From positions 1,798,001 through 1,862,000 of the forward strand of contig NZ_CP101291.1 in the NCBI RefSeq assembly GCF_024300645.1: a DNA stretch of 64,000 nucleotides. The letters are read 5' to 3'. Both the position numbers and the translations under genes were made by a program. This stretch comes from Alteromonas sp. LMIT006 (GTDB lineage Bacteria > Pseudomonadota > Gammaproteobacteria > Enterobacterales > Alteromonadaceae). This document shows, in pieces, positions 57,671 to 64,000 of this stretch (position 1 is the stretch's first letter; each line of letters starts with the position of its first letter). The notes below the pieces were generated by a model, which made no database searches, was not told the DNA's origin, and was given only the letters and a program-made list of their open reading frames with translations.

Positions 57671-58173
57671 TCAGGTACAAAAAGAAAGGGCTTAGCTTGG
57701 GGTAAAAAGCGTATTTGCTGGATTTTCCAAGTCTGGTCCAATGGCATAAGCGTAATTTTCCATTTACTCGTGATGTCTTGCTCGAAATTACCACGATACA
57801 CACCGCTAGCATCTCGACTTAACATGATACTAAAATCCTTGGCGGCCAGAGTTGTGTGATAAAAGGTTAAGGATAGTGCTTCGCCAGATTCTGGGGCTCC
57901 TTGGAGAAAGGTCAACGCCACAGTACCATTTTCAATTTCAAGTTGTGTTTCGATCCCAAGTTGTCTAGCTGCTTCTACTTTATCAAGACGGGCATTAATC
58001 ACACGTCCTTCCTTATAGTAATCATCAACCACAAGACTGTTTTCAGTCGACACAGCAAGGTGAAAATAATTGATGGAAAAAATCATCGACGCGAGCGGCA
58101 CACAAATCAAAAACCAAGGCCAAAAATGTTTATACCAAGGTTTTGTATCTTCAATAGGGGATGGGGGTGCCAT
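57667..58173 (-). CDS. ccoH: cbb3 oxidase assembly protein CcoH (FixH)
   Basis: 168-residue single-pass membrane protein. A proline-rich cytosolic start leads to KPWYKHFWPWFLICVPLASMIFSINYF (the FixH signature WYK-x-WPW) and a periplasmic beta-rich domain. The NSLVVDDYYKEGRVINARLDK segment is typical. It supports assembly of the CcoNOP complex. Located after ccoP beyond a hairpin, and coupled to ccoI. Confidence 0.93.
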   Translation of the reverse strand: MAPPSPIEDTKPWYKHFWPWFLICVPLASMIFSINYFHLAVSTENSLVVDDYYKEGRVINARLDKVEAARQLGIETQLEIENGTVALTFLQGAPESGEALSLTFYHTTLAAKDFSIMLSRDASGVYRGNFEQDITSKWKITLMPLDQTWKIQQIRFLPQAKPFLFVPE

Positions 58174-58201
58174 CGTTATTCTCCGCGGTTCATAGAATAA
58201 A

Positions 58202-58223
58202 AAGCCCCGTAAAAACGAGGCTT
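58202..58223 (-). terminator. Intrinsic terminator or attenuator after ccoP
   Basis: 9-bp stem (aagcctcgt / acggggctt read on the minus strand, one G-U pair) with a 4-base loop followed by TTTATTC. It would separate ccoNOQP from ccoHIS transcripts, with some readthrough expected. Confidence 0.65.
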
Positions 58224-58244
58224 AATCTTACTTAATAATGATGT

Positions 58245-59210
58245 TTAGTTCTCGTTAGACAAGCTGTATACATATGCAGCAACCACGTGAATTTTATCAT
58301 CACCTAAGGTTTTATTAAATGCTGGCATGACACCATTGCGACCATACTTGAGCGTTTCTGTCACGGCGCGTTTACTGCCACCGTATAACCAGACGTTGTC
58401 AGTCAGGTTAGGAGCGCCAAGCATTTGATTGCCTTTGCCGTCCATTCCATGACATGCTGCGCACACCACGTAACGCGCTTTGCCTTTACCTGCTAAAACT
58501 GGGTCAACATCACGGCCAGAGAGGCTCAATGTGTATTCGACAATTTCTTCAATGCCAGATTCGCCAAATGACTCTAACCATGCTGGCATCATACCACTGC
58601 GACCATTTTGCAATGTTTGTACGATTTTGTCACCAGAACCACCATACAACCAATCTTTATCAGTTAGATTAGGGAAGCCACCGTTTTGGCCACGCGCATC
58701 CGAGCCATGACATTGAGCACAGTTTTGTAAAAATAAACGTTGCCCAACTTTCACCGCATCAGCATGCTCTGGGTTTGTGGCAAGAGTTTCAACCGGTATT
58801 TCTGCATAAGCAGCAAAGATTGGATCAAAACGCTCGTTAGCAAACTTAATCTCGCGATCGTACTGAATCAAATCACCATTTTCGATAGAGGCTTTTAAAG
58901 AGGCTTCTGACTCTTCCAAACTCAATACTGTTTGATTAGAGCTCTGCCATCCCAATAAACCTTTGAAGCTGCCAAGACCCGGATAAAGTGCAAGGTATAT
59001 AAAGCCCCAAACGATACAAATATAAAAAAGTATCGTCCACCAGCGTGGAAGGCCATTGTTAATTTCTACAATGCCATCGAACTCATGTCCCATGTTCTCG
59101 CCTTCTTTTACGCCAGTCTTGTTAGCAAGTGTCCAGCGCAATAATAAATAGCAACCAATAATCGATCCGAGCGTGATTACTGATATCCATATTGTCCAAA
59201 ATAAAGTCAT
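58245..59210 (-). CDS. ccoP: cbb3-type cytochrome c oxidase subunit III (CcoP)
   Basis: 321-residue membrane-anchored dihaem cytochrome c. Two N-terminal membrane helices (about 3-24 and 56-76). Two c-type haem sites: CAQCH and CAACH, each with its distal Met in SGMMPAW and NGVMPAF. It passes electrons from periplasmic cytochromes to CcoO/CcoN. Its start overlaps ccoQ by 4 bp. Confidence 0.96.
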   Translation of the reverse strand: MTLFWTIWISVITLGSIIGCYLLLRWTLANKTGVKEGENMGHEFDGIVEINNGLPRWWTILFYICIVWGFIYLALYPGLGSFKGLLGWQSSNQTVLSLEESEASLKASIENGDLIQYDREIKFANERFDPIFAAYAEIPVETLATNPEHADAVKVGQRLFLQNCAQCHGSDARGQNGGFPNLTDKDWLYGGSGDKIVQTLQNGRSGMMPAWLESFGESGIEEIVEYTLSLSGRDVDPVLAGKGKARYVVCAACHGMDGKGNQMLGAPNLTDNVWLYGGSKRAVTETLKYGRNGVMPAFNKTLGDDKIHVVAAYVYSLSNEN

Positions 59211-59383
59211 TTGTTTGACTCCTGATTATCTCGATTCTGTTTAGGCTCTTCATCGTCAAACACTAGATTTGCAGCCTCTTCAAAGCGGTCTTTATTGCGC
59301 TTACTAAATGCCCAATACACAACCCCAATGAAAGCGATGAAGACGATGACAGTAAAAATACTGCCGATAATTCCTTGATCCAT
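59207..59383 (-). CDS. ccoQ: cbb3-type oxidase small subunit CcoQ
   Basis: 58-residue protein on the minus strand, read directly from the bases between ccoO and cco[21 protein letters not shown] is a membrane helix, followed by VVYWAFSKRNKDRFEEAANL, the CcoQ signature, and an acidic tail ending QESNK. Start overlaps the ccoO stop (TAATG) and its stop overlaps ccoP (ATGA). CcoQ stabilises the complex. Confidence 0.92.
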   Translation of the reverse strand: MDQGIIGSIFTVIVFIAFIGVVYWAFSKRNKDRFEEAANLVFDDEEPKQNRDNQESNK

Positions 59384-59988
59384 TATTTTAAATGAGTTCC
59401 AAGTTGTTGAAGGTACGCTATAAGAGCTTCTATTTCAGTTTTACCTGCGACTTCAGCTTGTGCATTAGCGATGTCTTCATCGGTGTAAGGGACCCCAAAA
59501 CCACGGAACACTTCCATTTTTTTAGCCGTCAAGTTACCGTCTAATACCGTATCTTCTAACCAAGGATAACCAGGCATATTGGATTCTGGAACCACATCAC
59601 GCGGGTTGATTAAATGCACGCGATGCCATTCATCGGAATAACGACCGCCAACGCGAGCCAAGTCAGGACCGGTACGTTTTGAGCCCCATAAGAAAGGGTG
59701 CTCCCAAACCGACTCACCGGCAACAGAATAATGACCATAGCGCTCTGTTTCAGCACGGAATGGGCGGATCATCTGTGAGTGACAGCCAACACAACCTTCG
59801 CGAATATAGATATCTCTACCTTCTAATTCTAACGCAGTGTAAGGGCGCAGTCCTTTCACTGGTTCCATGGTTTGTTGCTGAAACATCAAAGGAGTGATTT
59901 GAGCCATTGCGCCTAAGGCAATAGCGAACAAAATCAAGACGGTTAGCAGACCAACATTTTTTTCAATTAACTCATGTGGATTTTTCAT
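59383..59988 (-). CDS. ccoO: cbb3-type cytochrome c oxidase subunit II (CcoO)
   Basis: 201-residue monohaem cytochrome c with an N-terminal membrane helix (residues ~12-32). The haem site is [14 protein letters not shown], and the distal Met is probably in [11 protein letters not shown]. Typical CcoO blocks: [39 protein letters not shown]. Second gene of ccoNOQP, 11 bp after ccoN. Confidence 0.96.
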   Translation of the reverse strand: MKNPHELIEKNVGLLTVLILFAIALGAMAQITPLMFQQQTMEPVKGLRPYTALELEGRDIYIREGCVGCHSQMIRPFRAETERYGHYSVAGESVWEHPFLWGSKRTGPDLARVGGRYSDEWHRVHLINPRDVVPESNMPGYPWLEDTVLDGNLTAKKMEVFRGFGVPYTDEDIANAQAEVAGKTEIEALIAYLQQLGTHLK

Positions 59989-59999
59989 TATCTGTCTCC

Positions 60000-61433
60000 T
60001 TACGCGGTTGCTACGGCACTGTCAGTAGCCACTGCTACTTTAGGCGCTCGGATGGTCTTGTAACAGTTATAAGCCATAACAAGCATACCCGTTACCACAA
60101 AAGCACCACCGATGAAACGCATGACGTAGAATGGATAAGAAGCTTCTAGAGACTCAACAAAGCTATAAGTAAGCGTGCCATCTGAATTCACTGCGCGCCA
60201 CATTAATCCTTGTAAAACACCCGACATCCACATTGCAACGATATAAATGACTACACCAATAGTCGCTAACCAGAAATGCACATTAACGAGTGAGGTGCTA
60301 TACATTTTGGGTTGACCAAACAAAATTGGCACTAGGTGGTAGATTGATCCTATGGATACCATAGCAACCCAGCCTAACGCACCAGAGTGAACATGACCAA
60401 TGGTCCAATCAGTATAATGTGATAATGCGTTTACGGTTTTGATTGCCATCATTGGGCCTTCGAATGTAGACATACCGTAAAATGACAAAGAAACGATCAA
60501 GAAGCGTAAAATAGGGTCAGTACGAAGTTTATGCCACGCACCTGATAGCGTCATGATACCGTTGATCATACCACCCCAGGAAGGTACGAATAAGATAATT
60601 GACATCACCATGCCTAAAGACTGTGTCCAGTCAGGTAAAGCAGTGTAGTGCAAGTGGTGAGGGCCAGCCCATATGTATAACGAAATTAATGCCCAAAAGT
60701 GGACGATAGAAAGGCGGTAAGAATATACCGGGCGACCAGCTTGTTTCGGGATAAAGTAATACATCATACCCAAGAAACCAGCAGTCAAGAAAAAACCTAC
60801 AGCATTATGTCCGTACCACCATTGCATCATTGCATCCACAGCACCAGCATAAAGTGAATATGACTTGGTAAATGATACTGGGATAGACATTGAGTTACCA
60901 ATATGCAATACGGCAACGGTTAACATAAACGCGCCCAAGAACCAGTTAGCAACGTAGATATGAGAGGTTTTGCGAATGATCATCGTACCGAAGAAATTAA
61001 TGATATAAGCAATCCATACTAGAGCAATCAGAATATCAATCGGCCACTCAAGCTCGGCATATTCTTTAGACGATGTTAAACCCATAGGTAATGTGATCGC
61101 AGCTAAGACGATAACAGCTTGCCAACCCCAGAAGGTGAACGCTGCGAGTTTGTCAGAAAATAAGCGAACCTGACACGTACGTTGCACAATGTAATAGGAG
61201 GTAGCGAACAATGCACAACCGCCAAATGCAAAAATAACCGCATTGGTGTGCAATGGACGTAATCGTGAATAGGTGAGGTAAGGGATATCAAAGTTCAAAG
61301 CCGGAGCAAACAATTGCGCTGCAATTAATAAGCCCACAGACATGCCCACGATCCCCCAAATCACAGTCATCACTGTGAATTGCCGTACAACTTTGTAGTT
61401 GTAATCCGGCTGTACTTGAGTATTAGCGCTCAT
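60000..61433 (-). CDS. ccoN: cbb3-type cytochrome c oxidase subunit I (CcoN)
   Basis: 477-residue catalytic subunit of the high-affinity terminal oxidase, with 12 or more membrane helices. Haem and CuB ligands: the low-spin His in [25 protein letters not shown] (CuB His and the Tyr region), [13 protein letters not shown] (His-His) and the His pair in [11 protein letters not shown]. First gene of the operon; an FNR box is upstream at 61581-61594, fitting microaerobic induction. Confidence 0.97.
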   Translation of the reverse strand: MSANTQVQPDYNYKVVRQFTVMTVIWGIVGMSVGLLIAAQLFAPALNFDIPYLTYSRLRPLHTNAVIFAFGGCALFATSYYIVQRTCQVRLFSDKLAAFTFWGWQAVIVLAAITLPMGLTSSKEYAELEWPIDILIALVWIAYIINFFGTMIIRKTSHIYVANWFLGAFMLTVAVLHIGNSMSIPVSFTKSYSLYAGAVDAMMQWWYGHNAVGFFLTAGFLGMMYYFIPKQAGRPVYSYRLSIVHFWALISLYIWAGPHHLHYTALPDWTQSLGMVMSIILFVPSWGGMINGIMTLSGAWHKLRTDPILRFLIVSLSFYGMSTFEGPMMAIKTVNALSHYTDWTIGHVHSGALGWVAMVSIGSIYHLVPILFGQPKMYSTSLVNVHFWLATIGVVIYIVAMWMSGVLQGLMWRAVNSDGTLTYSFVESLEASYPFYVMRFIGGAFVVTGMLVMAYNCYKTIRAPKVAVATDSAVATA

Positions 61434-61580
61434 AGGGTTTCTTCCATTAGTAATAAAAATTTGTGCAGTAGAAAATAATAATGTGCTGCTTCATTGCTAC
61501 ATTCCACATCTACATAAAACATCTCAACATTACGATCTTAAATCTTTTATAATGAAAATGGTAGGTTATTACGACTACTG

Positions 61581-61594
61581 TTGATCAAGGTCAA
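61581..61594 (-). promoter_or_regulatory. FNR box upstream of ccoN
   Basis: TTGATCAAGGTCAA matches the FNR consensus TTGAT-N4-ATCAA at 9 of 10 positions. It lies about 150 bp before ccoN. A CATTAT -10-like hexamer on the minus strand (61549-61554) is placed so the box centre is near -41 to -46 from transcription start, the class II activator position. The palindrome could also act on the divergent lipoprotein gene. Confidence 0.82.
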
Positions 61595-61649
61595 CTGAAT
61601 TTACTTTTATTTAACAAAATCAGCACGAATTTATTACTCGAGGTAGCCT

Positions 61650-62087
61650 TTGTATTTACAAAAAAGCGTTAATATTTATATTCTTATCGTTCTATTTATG
61701 TTTATCAATGGGTGTTCGCAGCAAAATACACCTGAAGACGCTATTTCTTGCATTCTTATCGAGCAAAAATGCACCATAAACGGCAGGAATAGTCAGACTT
61801 TGGTCGAGTTTATGTCTCCGGTAGAGATAGAAGAGCTCATAAGTGTAAAAATTGATTTACCTGTTGGGCAAAAATTTATCAAAGGTTATGTAGAAGGCAT
61901 CAATATGAACATGGGCAAAAGCCCGTTTATGCTAAAAGCGGAGTCTAACAACCTGATACGTGGTGAGATTTTCCTCGGTAGTTGTACTGAACCCAACATG
62001 CAATGGCAATTGATTATTTTGAGTGAGGATATAAACGAAAAACAGAATACATTGGAACAACGTATCCTGTTTAACACGAATAATTGA
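61650..62087 (+). CDS. Hypothetical lipoprotein divergent from ccoN
   Basis: 145 residues starting with TTG at 61650, preceded by GAGGT at 6 bases. Lipobox INGC (Cys22) after a hydrophobic stretch; mature part begins CSQQNTPED. Three further Cys (residues ~34, 41 and ~111) could form disulfides. The beta-rich C-terminal half resembles none I can name. It shares the FNR-box region with ccoN and abuts the bfr stop. Role unknown, possibly periplasmic redox or copper work by context only. Confidence 0.7.
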   Translation: MYLQKSVNIYILIVLFMFINGCSQQNTPEDAISCILIEQKCTINGRNSQTLVEFMSPVEIEELISVKIDLPVGQKFIKGYVEGINMNMGKSPFMLKAESNNLIRGEIFLGSCTEPNMQWQLIILSEDINEKQNTLEQRILFNTNN

Positions 62088-62089
62088 AC

Positions 62090-62557
62090 TTAAAGTTGGC
62101 TTTGCAAATAGTTTTCAAGGCCAAGCGTCTTAATTAGGTTGAGTTGCTGCTCTAACCAATGAGCATGATCCATTTCGGTATCTTCTAGCAAGGTCATGAG
62201 CATGTCTCGAGTCACATAATCACGTTCTTTTTCGCATAATGCAACGGTTTCACGAAGCTTTTCTGCAACTTCATACTCAACACGCAAGTCACTTTCGAGC
62301 ATTTCGGGTACAGTGTGGCCTAATTGATAGCCAGTCCGAGTCACCATGTCCGGTTGACCTTCTAAAAACAGCATGCGCTGAATTAATAACGTAGCGTGTC
62401 CTTTTTCATCGTCAAATTCATGATTAATTCGCTCATAGAGTTTGGTATAGCCCCAATCTTCGTACATTTGTGAATGAATAAAATACTGATCCATTGCAGC
62501 CAATTCATACGATAACAATGTGTTTAGTGCATCAATAATTACTTGTTTGCCCTGCAT
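62090..62557 (-). CDS. bfr: Bacterioferritin, ferroxidase-type subunit (lacks haem Met)
   Basis: 155 residues from the second of two ATGs (GGAG 6 bases upstream); 62560 is the alternative. Numbered like E. coli Bfr, ferroxidase ligands Glu18, Glu51, His54, Glu94, Glu128 and His131 are all present (one inserted residue in the last helix). Position 52 is Lys, not the haem-ligand Met. So it should oxidise iron but not bind the inter-subunit haem. It lies 6 bp after the second bfr gene in one operon; together they probably form a mixed 24-mer. Confidence 0.93.
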   Translation of the reverse strand: MQGKQVIIDALNTLLSYELAAMDQYFIHSQMYEDWGYTKLYERINHEFDDEKGHATLLIQRMLFLEGQPDMVTRTGYQLGHTVPEMLESDLRVEYEVAEKLRETVALCEKERDYVTRDMLMTLLEDTEMDHAHWLEQQLNLIKTLGLENYLQSQL

Positions 62558-62566
62558 CATGGTCTC

Positions 62567-63031
62567 CTATATTTGTGCTTGTAGATATAGGGCCAGTCCC
62601 ATATCGTCAATTTGTTGCGCTTGCGTGTCTAAGTAGTCAAGATACTCTTCTTCATATTCAAGATTTTCTACTAACAAATCTCGTGAAACAAAATCTTGCA
62701 CATTTTCACATTGTTCAATAGCCTCTCTGACTAGTGCGATATGCTCGCTTTGAAAACGCTTATCACAGCTGAGCATCTCTTCTGGTTGTTCACCAATATA
62801 AAGCTTGCCTAAGGCTTGTAAGTTTGGCAATCCTTCCAGAAACAGGATACGCTCGATCAGCGCATCTGCTTGCTTCATGTCTTTAATCGACTTTTTGTAT
62901 TCAGCATCATTTAATTGATTAAAGCCCCAGTTCTTATACATACGAGCATGCAAAAAGTACTGGTTGATAGAGGTGAGTTCTGATGTGAGTACTTTGTTCA
63001 ATATGGCGTTGATGCCATTTGCTGCTTTCAT
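62567..63031 (-). CDS. bfr: Bacterioferritin, haem-type subunit (ferroxidase centre degraded)
   Basis: 154-residue bacterioferritin colinear with E. coli Bfr to the end (LALYLQAQI). The haem ligand Met52 is kept (IKDMKQAD). Of the ferroxidase ligands only Glu18 and Glu127 remain; Glu51 is Asp, His54 is Gln, Glu94 is Gln and His130 is Tyr. It should bind haem, used for iron release, but not oxidise iron efficiently. First gene of the bfr pair, with a promoter at 63057-63086. Confidence 0.93.
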   Translation of the reverse strand: MKAANGINAILNKVLTSELTSINQYFLHARMYKNWGFNQLNDAEYKKSIKDMKQADALIERILFLEGLPNLQALGKLYIGEQPEEMLSCDKRFQSEHIALVREAIEQCENVQDFVSRDLLVENLEYEEEYLDYLDTQAQQIDDMGLALYLQAQI

Positions 63032-63056
63032 TGGTCTCTCCGATTGACTTTATTAA

Positions 63057-63086
63057 AGTATATCTTATGTCTCTGTGAAACGCCAA
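63057..63086 (-). promoter_or_regulatory. Promoter of the bfr operon
   Basis: On the minus strand TTGGCG, 18-bp spacer, TATACT, about 26 bp before the first bfr ATG. About 45 bp further upstream an AT-rich imperfect dyad (TTGATAATAATTTGTA) weakly resembles a Fur box and overlaps the Kef-like stop codon; this is only suggestive. Confidence 0.6.
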
Positions 63087-63140
63087 GTGATTTCGTGCAA
63101 AAATCCAATAAAAACAATGACTTGCTAATACAAATTATTA

Positions 63141-64000
63141 TCAATTAGATTGCTCATTTAATCCAGCCCAAGACATACTTTCTTCAGCAAAGCCCAAGCC
63201 AGCCTCAGTGAAGAAATTAAAAACTTTATCCACTCCGTGCTCGATGAGTGGCTCTACCTCATCTTCATAGCGTGCAATTGCAGCAATTTTGCCAGTATAT
63301 TGAATGCGTTTGAGTTGCGCTGTCACATTAGCGGTATCTTCAATAGAGGGAAGCGCGATCAAGACTAATTCGAGTTGACGCACGTCTAAATTCTCCCATA
63401 AGTCGATGTCTTCACCGTCACCGACCATGACATTTTTACCTAGTTTGGCTAGCGATTTGGTTTTTTGCGGGTCAGAGTCCATCCCCCATACCGCGTTGCC
63501 CATTTGGGAGTGTAATGATTTAAACGCCCCTTTACCAACTCGACCCATACCAACGATTAATACTTTGCCACAAGACAGTTGCGGGTAAATATCTTGAGCC
63601 AGAGGCGTTGGATGCTCAAAGCGTTTCAATAACTCTTTATAAGAAGTATAAAAACGATGTGATTGCTTGTACAACAAACTACTGAAAACAAAGCTTAACG
63701 ATGCTGCAATGGCAATAATAACAAGCCAATCCGGTTCGAGTAATGCTGAAGAAACCGCTACAGCCCCCACAATGAGTCCAAATTCAGAGAAATTAGACAA
63801 TAACAAGGACGTTAAGAATGCCGTTCTAGCACGCAGACGCATCGCGATGAATAAACCAAAAAACAGCGCAAATTTAACCAATAAGAACACACACAAAAAC
63901 AGCGCTATGGCCAGCATGTCGAACGTTGGCATTGCACTTAACCCTATGGTTAAGAAGAACCCAACCAAAAATAGATCTTTAAATCCGTAAAGCGCTTTGG
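63141..64000 (-). CDS. Kef-type K+/H+ antiporter with RCK domain (5' end outside window)
   Basis: The last ~286 residues of a monovalent cation:proton antiporter-2 family protein; the frame is open through base 64000. Membrane helices with VGFFLTIGLSAMPTFDML and SNFSEFGLIVGAVAVSSALL are followed from about residue 145 by an RCK/TrkA-N domain: Rossmann loop KVLIVGMGRVGKGAF, acidic end of strand 2 in WGMDSDPQKT, and VGDGEDIDLW. No TrkA-C domain follows, as in YbaL-like or KefB/C variants. Probably potassium or proton homeostasis. Confidence 0.88.
   Translation of the reverse strand, partial: KALYGFKDLFLVGFFLTIGLSAMPTFDMLAIALFLCVFLLVKFALFFGLFIAMRLRARTAFLTSLLLSNFSEFGLIVGAVAVSSALLEPDWLVIIAIAASLSFVFSSLLYKQSHRFYTSYKELLKRFEHPTPLAQDIYPQLSCGKVLIVGMGRVGKGAFKSLHSQMGNAVWGMDSDPQKTKSLAKLGKNVMVGDGEDIDLWENLDVRQLELVLIALPSIEDTANVTAQLKRIQYTGKIAAIARYEDEVEPLIEHGVDKVFNFFTEAGLGFAEESMSWAGLNEQSN

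Overview
The window is an ordinary, densely packed chromosomal segment of a gammaproteobacterium, most likely a marine Alteromonadales member (Alteromonadaceae or Glaciecola-like). This is inferred from the moderate A+T content, the conserved gene blocks (gyrA; serC-aroA-cmk-rpsA-ihfB-lapA-lapB-pyrF; lrp-ftsK-lolA-rarA-crcB-serS; tusDC/tusE-yccA; uvrY-uvrC-pgsA-tRNA; ccoNOQP-ccoHIS-fnr-uspE-ttcA) and families typical of these bacteria (rhombosortase, DUF4397 lipoprotein, DUF2987). No phage, insertion sequence, CRISPR array or rRNA was seen.

Layout. Bases 1-11,150 hold mixed metabolic and envelope genes: an SDR fragment, an aromatic aminotransferase, an NRDE protein, a trans-sulfuration enzyme, a four-repeat DUF4397 lipoprotein, a glutathione peroxidase, an S9 peptidase lipoprotein, a rhombosortase, an enoyl-CoA hydratase, a tiny lipoprotein and cysK. 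Bases 11,300-13,340 carry a MoxR ATPase and a CoxE-like VWA protein. Bases 13,570-14,140 hold a small accessory module: a short Gly-rich protein with a double-glycine-type leader, followed by a small membrane protein. This looks like an undescribed bacteriocin or microcin with an immunity partner, wedged against the nrdA-nrdB-yfaE operon. Then come ubiG/gyrA and the long + strand housekeeping block up to pyrF. Next are ald/lrp, ftsK to serS, the tRNA-thiolation relay genes and yccA, tRNA-Ser, uvrY-uvrC-pgsA and a Gly-Cys-Leu-Gly tRNA cluster. An RND efflux pair with a LysE exporter, three cell-envelope genes, rssA and ttcA follow. The last 11 kb is the cbb3 oxidase region with its copper ATPase, assembly factors and the O2 sensor Fnr, then two divergently specialised bacterioferritins and a partial Kef-type transporter.

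How the genes connect. A near-perfect FNR box lies upstream of ccoN, with fnr itself downstream in the same cluster. Tandem NrdR-type boxes precede nrdA. A near-consensus promoter whose -10 lies in a hairpin loop drives cmk-rpsA. The two bacterioferritin subunits have complementary losses: one keeps the ferroxidase centre and lacks the haem Met, and the other keeps the haem Met and lacks the ferroxidase ligands. The best candidates for something new are the double-glycine peptide module at 13.6-14.1 kb, the nested inverted repeats upstream of cysK, and the orphan + strand terminator near 5.4 kb.
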